Positions 1 to 7,726 of a stretch of 64,000 nt of DNA are shown here, piece after piece. The notes below the pieces were generated by a model. That model was given only the letters and a program-made list of their open reading frames with translations, ran no database searches and was not told the DNA's origin. How positions within the stretch are numbered: position 1 is the stretch's first letter; every line of letters begins with the position of its first letter. Source of the DNA: Acidobacteriota bacterium (GTDB taxonomy: Bacteria > Acidobacteriota > Terriglobia > Bryobacterales > Bryobacteraceae); the NCBI GenBank assembly GCA_016201205.1, contig JACQDF010000030.1:1-64000 (forward strand). The letters are read 5' to 3'. Both the position numbers and the translations under genes were made by a program.

Positions 1-680
1 AGATCAAGCTGGACCGCCGCGTGGGCGACGGCTTCTACCTGACGACGTCCTACACCTGGAGCAAAGGGCTCAACTACAGCGAGGACAACGGCGGCATCGC
101 GATTCCCCTGAGCGTTCCCTTGAACAAGGCGCGGATGAACGACAACCGGACGCACATGTTCACGCAAAGCTACATGTACGAATTGCCGTTCGGACGCGGG
201 AAGAAATGGGCGCAGGGCGGCGTGGCAATGTGGGTTCTGGGGGGCTGGCAGTTCCAGGGGCTGCTCAGCCTGATGACCGGCCAGTGGGTCACGCCGTCGG
301 TGTCGGGCGTGGTGAATGCTCCAGGCAACGCCGACCGGCCAAACTTCATCTCGCCGGTGGTATACCTGGGCGGCGCGGGTCCCGGGCAGAAGTTCTTCGA
401 TCCGGCGTCCTTCACCATCCCAGCTCAGAACACGCTGGGCAACGCGGGGCGCAACATCATCGTCGGGCCGGGGATCGTCAACGTGGACGCGGCGCTGCAC
501 AGGGAGTTCCGGGTGCGGGAAGGGATAGCGCTGGCGCTGCGCGTCGAGAGCTTCAACTTCAGCAACACGCCGCATTACAGCAATCCGAACACGAACCGAA
601 ACTCGCCGCAGTTCGGCGAGATTAGCTCAGCCGAGCAGGACCAGCGGCAGTATCAGATCGGGTTGACGCTGCGATTCTAG
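1..680 (+). CDS. TonB-dependent receptor, Oar-like, C-terminal fragment
   Basis: C-terminal end of a large outer-membrane beta-barrel receptor, cut by the left window edge. The frame is open from base 3 (IKLDRRVGDGFYL), so the ORF-track start at 21 is not the real start. Visible family traits are alternating aromatic/hydrophobic strands, the 'YELPFGRGKKW' segment also present as 'YELPFGRRRKW' in the complete receptor at 17517-20786, and a terminal strand ending in Phe (GLTLRF), the usual outer-membrane beta-barrel signature. The family imports large substrates such as glycans in acidobacteria. The substrate cannot be told from this part. Confidence 0.85.
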   Translation, partial: IKLDRRVGDGFYLTTSYTWSKGLNYSEDNGGIAIPLSVPLNKARMNDNRTHMFTQSYMYELPFGRGKKWAQGGVAMWVLGGWQFQGLLSLMTGQWVTPSVSGVVNAPGNADRPNFISPVVYLGGAGPGQKFFDPASFTIPAQNTLGNAGRNIIVGPGIVNVDAALHREFRVREGIALALRVESFNFSNTPHYSNPNTNRNSPQFGEISSAEQDQRQYQIGLTLRF

Positions 681-720
681 CGGTAGCTAGTCGAAGATCC
701 CATAATCGCAAAGGAAACGG

Positions 721-782
721 GACCGCTTGCTGACGCACGCGGCTCAGAAAGGGCTTCCGAGCCACGACCGCTAGGGAGCGGT
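721..782. repeat. REP-like palindromic repeat, copy 1
   Basis: An imperfect palindrome of about 62 bases in the gap between the receptor and the GH28-like gene. The arms gaccgcttgctgacgc and ctagggagcggt pair around an inner GCGGCTC/GAGCC core. The reverse complement of 41735-41795 matches this copy over nearly its whole length, so the two form a dispersed family in opposite orientation. It sits between convergent genes, so a transcript-end or structural role is possible. Confidence 0.75.
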
Positions 783-792
783 TGGAAAGGTC

Positions 793-2112
793 TTAGTCGA
801 CCCGGACCGGCGCTCCTTGAAACTGGCAGTCCGACAGGCGCAGGCCGGTGACGTGGCGGCAGACCAGGCCCGGGCGTTCCTCGGTCTCGCGAAACCGTGT
901 TTCGACGGCGTGCAGGCGCAGATTGCGGACATGCCTGCAGAAGAGCCCGTAGGCGGGGAGAGCGCCGAACATGCTGTGCTCGGGGTAGCGGTCCGCGTTC
1001 TCCGGGGGGTCTCTGTCCGCGTCCGCTTTCGTGCCTCCGCCCACGAACTCGAGATGCACGTTATCGAGCGTCACCTCCTCGATCTGGTGGCCCGGGATAC
1101 CTGAAATGGCACAGCCCACGCGGCTGCCGCCGCTGGCGACGATGTCCCGCAGGATCACGTTGCGCAGGCGGCCCGCGCCCGGACGCAATCCGCCTTCGGC
1201 GAACGGCCGTCCGCGGTCGCCTAATCTGACAAACACGGGTGCGCCCACGTTGTTCATTACGACGTTCGACACCAGGACGCGGTCGAGTGTCCCGCCGTCC
1301 ACAATCTCGAGCGCAACGCCGGACAGCCGGGTTTCGTAAACCGTGCAGTTGCTGATCGCGATATTCTCGAAGCCGCCATTGGTCTCGGTGCCAAGCTTCA
1401 GCGCATTGCAGCGGGAGCTGAGAACGCAGTTCGTGACAACGACATCCCGCGCGGGGCGGTCCAGCGTGCTCTTGAGCACGATGGCATCGTCTCCCGACCA
1501 GATATCGCAATCGGAGATACGGACGCGGTGGCAGGCGTCGATGTCAATCCCATCGTTATTCGAGTTGACCCGGCTGCGTACGTTGACGCCGCGGATGGAA
1601 ACGTCTTCGCAAGCCAGATAATGCTGCACCCACATGGGGGAGTCGATCAGGGTGACGTCACTGACGCTGACATGGCGGCAGTTGATCATACGGATCATAT
1701 AGGGACGCACTTTGTACGGCCCATGGAAGGAGGCGCCCTGGCCGTCCATCAGCCCATGGCCTTCGATGGCGATGTTTTCGGCATCTTCGGCATAGAGCAG
1801 CGAGCGCTCCGTGTAAGTGTCGGTGTAGGAACGGATCTTGGGAACGCGGCTCGGGTAGTCGGCCAGATCGCGGGAGCCGCGGAGGACGGCGCCGGACTCG
1901 AGGTGCAAGCAGACATTGCTCTTGAGAGTGAGGGTTCCCGACTGGTAAGTTCCGGCGGGAAAGCGGACCGTGCCGCCTGTGCGCGAGGCGGCGTCAATGG
2001 CCGCCTGGATGGCGGAAGTGGAAAGCCGCTTTCCCGTGGGGTCGGCTCGAAACTGGGTGACGTCGATCGAACCGGAAGCGGCGGCAGCGAAAAGGAACGA
2101 GCGCCGGAGCAT
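793..2112 (-). CDS. GH28-like (polygalacturonase-type) beta-helix glycosidase
   Basis: About 439 residues with an N-terminal export signal (MLRRSFLFAAAASG), then a pectate-type opening (DVTQF.ADPTGK...IQAAIDAA) typical of family 28 glycoside hydrolases. The catalytic-region motifs NNDGIDID and SGDDAIVLKS are clear and supply the Asp residues. The usual GHG histidine motif before G-S-E is not visible: the matching place reads CNALKLGTETNGG. The fold is therefore well supported, but activity on polygalacturonate is uncertain and another uronic or deoxy-sugar linkage is possible. It is followed by a GNAT gene on the same strand. Confidence 0.82.
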   Translation of the reverse strand: MLRRSFLFAAAASGSIDVTQFRADPTGKRLSTSAIQAAIDAASRTGGTVRFPAGTYQSGTLTLKSNVCLHLESGAVLRGSRDLADYPSRVPKIRSYTDTYTERSLLYAEDAENIAIEGHGLMDGQGASFHGPYKVRPYMIRMINCRHVSVSDVTLIDSPMWVQHYLACEDVSIRGVNVRSRVNSNNDGIDIDACHRVRISDCDIWSGDDAIVLKSTLDRPARDVVVTNCVLSSRCNALKLGTETNGGFENIAISNCTVYETRLSGVALEIVDGGTLDRVLVSNVVMNNVGAPVFVRLGDRGRPFAEGGLRPGAGRLRNVILRDIVASGGSRVGCAISGIPGHQIEEVTLDNVHLEFVGGGTKADADRDPPENADRYPEHSMFGALPAYGLFCRHVRNLRLHAVETRFRETEERPGLVCRHVTGLRLSDCQFQGAPVRVD

Positions 2113-2124
2113 GGAGTTCTACCT

Positions 2125-2724
2125 CTATCGTCCAATGATAGGAATGTGCGGGGCTGCCGTGCGCGGCAGATCTCCGGTCAGGCGGGGGTCGCCGGCAAGC
2201 TCGATCGCGCGTTTGCAGGCGACGAAACACGATTTGATATAGAAGGCCAGCGCTTTCGGATGATCGAGTGTGCACGTATGCACCCAGAACCGCCGCGGCT
2301 TGTGCGACCACGCCTGTTCGATGGCGAACTGCATCAGGCAGCGTCCGGCGCCTGTGCCGATCAGATCCGTTGTAACGCCGAAGAAAGCGAGCTCGACGTC
2401 AGGCGGCTCGCGGCGGTCGAGCTCGATCAGGACCTTGGCAACGCCCTGGTGCTCCAAAGCGAACACGTCGACGCGCGGGTCGTGGATGATTGCGGCGAGC
2501 TCATCGTCGCTCATCCGCAGTCGGCTGAACCAGAGCCATTCCTCGCCGACCGCCCGAAACAAGCGCCGGTAGCAGTCCAGATCAGGCTTGCTGATGTCGC
2601 GGATCGAAAGGCCGGCGGGAAGCGGCAAGGGCTCGAAGGCCGGTTTGGCGCGCATCTCGAGAAAGGTCACGACAGCGGCGATTTTGCCGGCGGGCAAGTC
2701 GGTGTATCCGTCCGGGAGGATCAT
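2125..2724 (-). CDS. GNAT family N-acetyltransferase
   Basis: About 199 residues. The central GTGAGRCLMQFAIEQA segment is the acetyl-CoA-binding motif A (Q/RxxGxG/A pattern), and HPKALAFYIKSCF is the usual motif B. The ATG at 2724 (MILPDGYTDLP) is preferred over the GTG at 2739 in the ORF track because the family-like N-terminus begins there. It lies just upstream of the GH28-like gene on the same strand, 12 bases apart, so the two are probably co-transcribed. The acceptor substrate cannot be inferred. Confidence 0.8.
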   Translation of the reverse strand: MILPDGYTDLPAGKIAAVVTFLEMRAKPAFEPLPLPAGLSIRDISKPDLDCYRRLFRAVGEEWLWFSRLRMSDDELAAIIHDPRVDVFALEHQGVAKVLIELDRREPPDVELAFFGVTTDLIGTGAGRCLMQFAIEQAWSHKPRRFWVHTCTLDHPKALAFYIKSCFVACKRAIELAGDPRLTGDLPRTAAPHIPIIGR

Positions 2725-2791
2725 TCTATCAACCGCCACTATACACCGGGTGGCCCGGTGGCAGGTGGTGCGCTAAAGGTGCGTTGCCGGT

Positions 2792-3183
2792 TTACGGAGT
2801 TTGATCGGTCTTGCTTGGAGGGTTCAGTGAGTCCAGAAAGTCTTGGTCAACCATAGTCCATCCATCCCGAGCGAGCATGAAAACCTTGTTCGCCTTCCTG
2901 AGGAACTCGATGCCCAATAATGGCCGTGAGGCGCTGGGCTCCAAGACGATAACGCCGTGAACCTTTTCGGATTCGACGACGACGGTTCCATAGGCCAACA
3001 ATTTAGGCTGCGAAGAGCCATCGGCAAGAGTCCAACTGCTTGTTCCGTATAGTGTGATGTGAGGGCAAGCGGAGACGCATCCATCAGCGGCATCAACAGG
3101 AAGCCCGTGAAGCCGGTGTCAATCATAGCCTCGAATTCTTGCTGGAATTGCTCGGAGAGGCCGTAGACTTGGATTTTGATGAT
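2792..3183 (-). pseudogene. Clan AA (retropepsin-like) aspartic protease, frameshifted
   Basis: Two overlapping frames give one protein. The first has IIKIQVYGLSEQFQQ followed by the active-site motif IDTGFTG and then MPLMDASPLALT. The second continues LYGTSSWTLADGSSQPK, then AYGTVVVE and LLGIEFLRKANKVF. This order is that of small single-domain aspartic proteases of clan AA (about 125 residues). The frame changes between about 3050 and 3065. No ATG, GTG or TTG lies in frame before IDTGFTG except the ATG of that motif itself. It follows directly after the stop of the 98-aa gene, so the two would form an operon. Mutation or assembly error are both possible. Confidence 0.7.
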
Positions 3184-3195
3184 CGGGGACCGACG

Positions 3196-3492
3196 CTATC
3201 TAAAGAGCCAGTCTGAATTGGAGGCATTCTGGTAGGTTCCCATCTGAAAAGCGCTTGGGAAACCAACACGGATGAGATGGAACAGGTCGTCCGGGTCGGC
3301 GGCTCTTGCTTTTTCCAAGGCTTCCTCGGCGGTATCCCCGAGTGTGGCCGCTGACGTTTGCACGTTGATGGCGACGAACTTGCCATGATGCTCGCGCTCG
3401 TATTCTTCCTGGAACTTCAGCCTGTAGATGTCTTCCCCTAGCTTGGCCAGAACTTTGGGGTTGAGGGAATGAGGGTTCCTTGTTGCTGGCAT
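3196..3492 (-). CDS. Small conserved-type hypothetical protein upstream of aspartic protease
   Basis: 98 residues from the ATG at 3492 (MPATRNPHSL). This start is chosen over the longer ORF because GGGAGG lies 7 bases before it. The sequence has a helix-rich charged start (KLGEDIYRLKFQEEYEREH), a short beta segment (GKFVAINVQTS) and a GDTAEEALEKARA helix. This layout resembles small proteins that accompany clan AA aspartic proteases in acidobacteria and cyanobacteria. I do not recognise a named function. An antitoxin-like or substrate role for the neighbouring protease would be speculation. Confidence 0.65.
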   Translation of the reverse strand: MPATRNPHSLNPKVLAKLGEDIYRLKFQEEYEREHHGKFVAINVQTSAATLGDTAEEALEKARAADPDDLFHLIRVGFPSAFQMGTYQNASNSDWLFR

Positions 3493-3581
3493 GGCGCTGC
3501 CTCCCGGATCTAGACGTTCGCGGACCGTCCGAGACGGACGGCCCATCAGTCTATCGAAACCATCGACAGCCTGCAACCACC

Positions 3582-3610
3582 ACTTTAGCACAGAAACGCC
3601 AAAACAACAA
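3582..3610 (-). promoter_or_regulatory. Predicted sigma-70-like promoter of the 98-aa gene/protease pair
   Basis: On the minus strand TTGTTG and TAAAGT are separated by 17 bases, in the AT-rich stretch upstream of the start at 3492. Match by eye only. Confidence 0.45.
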
Positions 3611-3673
3611 CGTGAAGTATTGTTTTTTCAGTACTTTAGAAGCGCAAAGGCCGCGCCCCGCGGCGCCAAGCCG

Positions 3674-3732
3674 TTGAGGAACACCGGAGTGTCCCTCCCG
3701 CGGGCGCGGTCCGTTTTGCGCGTGTTCCTCAA
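3674..3732. repeat. 11-bp inverted repeat with 37-bp spacer
   Basis: TTGAGGAACAC (3674-3684) and GTGTTCCTCAA (3722-3732) are perfect reverse complements. They lie in the roughly 270-base gap between the minus-strand small gene and the plus-strand monooxygenase operon. No gene is visible in this gap. The repeat could form a hairpin or mark a small mobile element. Confidence 0.5.
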
Positions 3733-3848
3733 AGGCTCTTGCATGTCCCACACCCGATCCGCAATGCCTGCTTCCATCGCCGGGGTACCCGCAGGCTCCG
3801 GTGAATCTCAGCCGTGATCTCCTGGTGGCACACGCCAGCGAGGCAGTG

Positions 3849-3854
3849 TATGCT
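3849..3854 (+). promoter_or_regulatory. -10-like box, probable leaderless start
   Basis: TATGCT ends 7 bases before the ATG at 3862. That spacing would place the transcription start at or next to the start codon. Confidence 0.45.
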
Positions 3855-3861
3855 GTGAAGT

Positions 3862-5070
3862 ATGCTGAGGCAACTGGGCTTTTTCGCGGCAATGAGCGTT
3901 TTCACGGCGGGCGCCCTGTCCGCCGCCAAGGCGACCTTCTCCAAAGATGTCGCTCCCATTCTGAACAACCGCTGCGTCGAGTGCCACCGGGCGGGCGAAG
4001 CGGCGCCGATGGCGTTCACTTCCTACAAAGAGGCGCGGCCCTGGGCGAAGGCCATCAAAGCGGCCGTGCTGATCAAGAAGATGCCACCGTGGCTGGCCGA
4101 TCCTGCGCACGGGAAGTTCTCCAACGACCGGCGTCTGTCGCCGGAGGAGATCGAGACGATCACCGCCTGGGCGGATGCGGGCGCGCCGGAAGGCGATCCC
4201 AACGACTTGCCGCCTCCGCCTGAATTCGCGGCGGGCTGGAATATCGGCAAGCCGGACGCCGTCTTCGATATCGGCGAGGACTTTGACGTGCCGGCATCGG
4301 GCGTAGTGCCGTACAAGTACTTCACCGTAGAGACGAATTTCAAGGAAGACATCTGGATCGAGGCGGCCGAATGCCGTCCGGACAAGCGCGCCGCGGTGCA
4401 CCACATCATCGTGTTTGTGGTGGATCCGAAAGAGAACCTGGCAGGCACTGGCGGAAACCTGCTGGTCGGCTGGGCGCCGGGCGATCCGCCGATGAATTAT
4501 GCGCCTGGCACGGCGAAACTGGTCCGCGCGGGCTCGAAGCTCCGGTTCCAGATGCACTACACGCCCAGCGGCACGGCAGTGAAGGATCGCAGCCACGTGG
4601 GGTTGCGTTTCGCCAAACAGCCGCCCAAGCACCGCGCGCTCACAGGCCGTGCGCTGACCTTCAACTTTAAGATCCCCCCCTATGCGGACAACCACGAAGT
4701 AACCTCGAGCTTCACAGCGAAAGAAGAAGTCCGGGTGACGAGCCTGATGCCGCATATGCACGTGCGCGGCAAGGACTTCAAGTACACAGTCGTCTATCCG
4801 GATGGCCGCAGCGAGGTGCTTCTCCATGTCCCGAAGTACGATTTCAACTGGCAGTTGTCCTACGTGCTCGCCGAGCCGCTGGTGCTGCCGAAAGGCGCGC
4901 GGATAGACTGTGTAGCTCACTATGACAACTCGGCGAACAACAAGTACAACCCCGATCCCAGCAAGGAAGTGAAATGGGGCGACCAGACCTGGGAAGAGAT
5001 GATGATCGGGTGGTTCAACTACACAGTGGACGCGCAGCCGGTCCAGATTTCCAAGACCGGCGCCGAGTAG
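3862..5070 (+). CDS. Haem c-binding, copper type II monooxygenase-like secreted protein
   Basis: 402 residues with a signal peptide (MLRQLGFFAAMSVFTAGALS). An N-terminal cytochrome-c-like segment has CVECH near residue 40. A C-terminal half resembles the peptidylglycine/dopamine monooxygenase fold. Candidate copper ligands are the paired histidines in VHHIIVFV, MPHMHVRGK, FQMHYTPSG and the methionine in TWEEMMIGW near the end. This combination is common in acidobacteria and planctomycetes and is often annotated as an ascorbate-dependent monooxygenase-like or cytochrome protein. It probably acts in the periplasm in oxidation or electron transfer; the substrate is unknown. The next gene starts directly after its stop codon. 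Confidence 0.82.
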   Translation: MLRQLGFFAAMSVFTAGALSAAKATFSKDVAPILNNRCVECHRAGEAAPMAFTSYKEARPWAKAIKAAVLIKKMPPWLADPAHGKFSNDRRLSPEEIETITAWADAGAPEGDPNDLPPPPEFAAGWNIGKPDAVFDIGEDFDVPASGVVPYKYFTVETNFKEDIWIEAAECRPDKRAAVHHIIVFVVDPKENLAGTGGNLLVGWAPGDPPMNYAPGTAKLVRAGSKLRFQMHYTPSGTAVKDRSHVGLRFAKQPPKHRALTGRALTFNFKIPPYADNHEVTSSFTAKEEVRVTSLMPHMHVRGKDFKYTVVYPDGRSEVLLHVPKYDFNWQLSYVLAEPLVLPKGARIDCVAHYDNSANNKYNPDPSKEVKWGDQTWEEMMIGWFNYTVDAQPVQISKTGAE

Positions 5071-6813
5071 ATGCGCCCGGCGGGATCCTGTGCCGCGGTC
5101 GTCCTGGTTTGCCTCAGCGCGTCCGCTCAGGATCTCGTCAAAATACCCGCTTCCGCCAAGGAAGTCACTGATGTCGAGACGGGCATCAAGATCGCCATCA
5201 CGGCCGGTGAATTCCTGATCTCCCGCACGGAAGTCACGCAAGCCGAATTTCTGCTGGTGATGGGCTTCAACCCAGCCAATTTCCAGGGACCGCGCCGGCC
5301 GGTGGAAAACGTCTCCTGGTGGGACGCGATCCGCTATTGCAACCTGCGCAGCCGGAAGGAAGGGCTCGAGGTCTGCTATGACCTGGACACAGGCCGCTGT
5401 GACCGCACCCGCAACGGGTACCGGCTGCCGAGCGACGCCGAGTGGGAATTCGCCTCCGCGGGCTCGGATCCGAAGCAGGCTCATCTGGGCTCGCGGGACA
5501 CAAAGGACACGGATGCGCTGCGAACGCTGGCTGGGCAGGGCCCGAGCGAGGTGGCGAGTCTTGCTCCGAACCAGTTTGGCCTGTACGACATGCTTGGTAA
5601 CGTGTGGGAGTGGACAGACGATTATTTCAACCCCGCGCCCAACACACCACAGCAGAACGAGCGCGGGCTGGCGCGGATCTTGCGAGGCGGCTCGTACGTA
5701 AGCACGACTTCGGGCTGGGCGCGCGGCTACCGGACGTCGCTCGAGCCGGAGCGAAAAAGCCGGTTCACGGGCTTCCGCGTGGTACGCACCGTGACTGCGG
5801 AGTCGAAGGCGCCAGCGATCGATGCGGGCTGGTTTGAGCCCTACAACAAGCCTCCCGCCGGTTACGAGATGTCGGCTGGCGCGCTGGCTCCGCTGATATC
5901 GCCGGGAGACGACTGGAAGAGGAAGCGTCAAGAGCTGTTCGCAAAGTGGAAGGAAATTCTCGGGACGCCGCGGGCAAGCGTGCCGAAGCCGCAGGCGAAG
6001 CTGGTCGAAACCATCCGCGAGTTCCACTACACCGCGAAGCTGATGTACCTGCGGGTGGAGCCTGACTTCTGGGAAAAGATCCTGATCGCAATGCCGTTGA
6101 GGCCGGCGCGCACGCCGACGCCCGTTGTCATCGTGCCTTACTACGACGTCGATGTGCCGGCGGGACGCAACCTGGGCGGGCGTTCGTTCACCCCCGGTTA
6201 CGTGCGCTCCTACGCCTACCTGGCGGCGCAGCGTGGATTCATCGCGGTGGCGATCCGCTGGTTCGGCGAAAGCTACGGTGAGCGCTACGACGAGGCAGTG
6301 GCCAATCTCGCCCTGCGGCACCCTGGCTGCACAGGCCTTGGCAAATGGGTGTGGGATGCGCAGCGGCTGCTCGACTACCTCTGCACGCTTCCGGAAGTGG
6401 ACCGCGAGCGGATCGGCATCATCGGGCATTCTCTGGGCGCGAAGATGGCGCTGTACGCGGCGGCGATGGATGAGCGGATCAAGGCGGTCGTGTTTTCCGA
6501 AGGCGGCATCGGATTCCGCATGTCGAATTATGATGACTACTGGTATCTGGGCGAGCGGATGAAGAGCCTTCCGCCGGGCACGGACCAGCACGAATTGCTG
6601 GCGCTGATCGCACCGCGGGCGTTCCTGCTGATCGGCGGAGATGAATACGACAAGGCCGGGAGCTGGCATTACGTGAATGCGGCGCGTGCGGTGTATGAAA
6701 CGTACGGGCGGCCGCGGCAGATTGGCTATTTCAACCACCACAGCGGACATACGCCGACGCCGGAGGCAGTGTGGCATGCAATGCGGTGGCTGGAGCATTT
6801 TGTCGGGAGATAG
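5071..6813 (+). CDS. Formylglycine-generating-enzyme domain fused to an alpha/beta hydrolase
   Basis: 580 residues with a short signal peptide. Residues about 30-240 are an FGE/SUMF1-type domain: the ISRTEVTQAEF start, NVSWWDAIRYCN, GYRLPSDAEWEFA, NVWEWTDD and ILRGGSY are classic family motifs. Residues about 300-580 are an alpha/beta hydrolase of the acetyl-xylan-esterase/dienelactone type with nucleophile motif GHSLG, an acid in GGDEYD and a histidine in HHSGHTP. The ATG directly follows the upstream TAG. The FGE part probably serves as a C-type-lectin-like scaffold or oxidase, and the hydrolase as an esterase. The joint activity is unknown. Confidence 0.85.
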   Translation: MRPAGSCAAVVLVCLSASAQDLVKIPASAKEVTDVETGIKIAITAGEFLISRTEVTQAEFLLVMGFNPANFQGPRRPVENVSWWDAIRYCNLRSRKEGLEVCYDLDTGRCDRTRNGYRLPSDAEWEFASAGSDPKQAHLGSRDTKDTDALRTLAGQGPSEVASLAPNQFGLYDMLGNVWEWTDDYFNPAPNTPQQNERGLARILRGGSYVSTTSGWARGYRTSLEPERKSRFTGFRVVRTVTAESKAPAIDAGWFEPYNKPPAGYEMSAGALAPLISPGDDWKRKRQELFAKWKEILGTPRASVPKPQAKLVETIREFHYTAKLMYLRVEPDFWEKILIAMPLRPARTPTPVVIVPYYDVDVPAGRNLGGRSFTPGYVRSYAYLAAQRGFIAVAIRWFGESYGERYDEAVANLALRHPGCTGLGKWVWDAQRLLDYLCTLPEVDRERIGIIGHSLGAKMALYAAAMDERIKAVVFSEGGIGFRMSNYDDYWYLGERMKSLPPGTDQHELLALIAPRAFLLIGGDEYDKAGSWHYVNAARAVYETYGRPRQIGYFNHHSGHTPTPEAVWHAMRWLEHFVGR

Positions 6814-6817
6814 GAAC

Positions 6818-7702
6818 ATGCACAAGCTGGTGAGTATCTCTATCGTGTTCGCCGGGCTTACCTACGCCGGCGTTTCCATCCAGCAGCGTCAGGCAATCGA
6901 GCAGGTGGTCGGCGTCAAGGGCGCATACACGGAAGCAGAAGATGTGTTCCGGGTCGCGTTTCCGCGCGCCGACGTGCCGGTGACCGTCGAGGGACGGGCG
7001 ATGCATCCGTTTCTCGGGTTCACCTCGTGGGCGGCGTTCACCAGCCATGGCAACGGGCTCATGGTGATGGGCGATATTGTGCTGCTCGAGGACGAGGTGA
7101 GTCCAGCCATGTCCGCGGCGCTGGACAACAATCTTGAAGTTACGGCTCTGCACAATCACTTTTTCTTCGAGAAGCCGCGCGTGATGTACATGCACATCGG
7201 GGGTCACGGACAGCCGGAGCAATTGGCGGGCGCTGTCAGGCGTGTGCTGGGCGCGGTGCGCGGAGTGCGCGAGAAGCAGCCCGCGCCGGCCGCGGACTTC
7301 GGAGGACCGGCCATCCCGGCGCAGAACTCGATCGATTCAACGGCTCTGGACGCCATCCTGGCCACCAAAGGCGAAGTCAACAACGGAATGTACAAAGCCA
7401 CCATCGGCCGCCCGGCGAAGATGCACGGAACGGCGATCGGCAAGCAGATGGGAGTCAACACGTGGGCCGCGTTTGCGGGCGCCAATGACCGGGCGCTGGT
7501 GGACGGCGACTTCGCGATGGTCAAGGACGAGCTCCAGGGAGTACTGAAGTCGCTGCGCAAGAGCGGCATTCACATTGTGGCGATTCACAACCACATGACG
7601 CAGGAAGAGCCGCAGTACATATTTCTGCATTATTGGGGAACGGGTCGCGCGGCGGATCTGGCAAAAGCGGTGAAAGCAGCCATGGACAGCCAGGGACGCT
7701 GA
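6818..7702 (+). CDS. LppY/LpqO (DUF1259) family protein with two tandem domains
   Basis: 294 residues from the ATG at 6818, four bases after the upstream stop, with a signal peptide (KLVSISIVFAGLTYA). Two homologous halves are visible: ALHNHFFFEKPRVMYMHIGG in the first is matched by AIHNHMTQEEPQYIFLHYWG in the second, and TSWAAFT by NTWAAFA. This is the DUF1259 domain of secreted LppY/LpqO lipoproteins. The repeated HNH and H-x-x-G residues look suited to metal binding, which is inference. It is the last gene of the operon with the haem/copper protein and the FGE-hydrolase fusion. Confidence 0.85.
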   Translation: MHKLVSISIVFAGLTYAGVSIQQRQAIEQVVGVKGAYTEAEDVFRVAFPRADVPVTVEGRAMHPFLGFTSWAAFTSHGNGLMVMGDIVLLEDEVSPAMSAALDNNLEVTALHNHFFFEKPRVMYMHIGGHGQPEQLAGAVRRVLGAVRGVREKQPAPAADFGGPAIPAQNSIDSTALDAILATKGEVNNGMYKATIGRPAKMHGTAIGKQMGVNTWAAFAGANDRALVDGDFAMVKDELQGVLKSLRKSGIHIVAIHNHMTQEEPQYIFLHYWGTGRAADLAKAVKAAMDSQGR

Positions 7703-7726
7703 AACCGCCTGTAGCCTGTCCCCGGT

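Noticed and set aside
3808-6825. 1005-aa minus-strand ORF
   Set aside because: It is antisense to three genes with clear family motifs. The translation is Arg/His-rich without domains, as expected from high-GC shadow frames.
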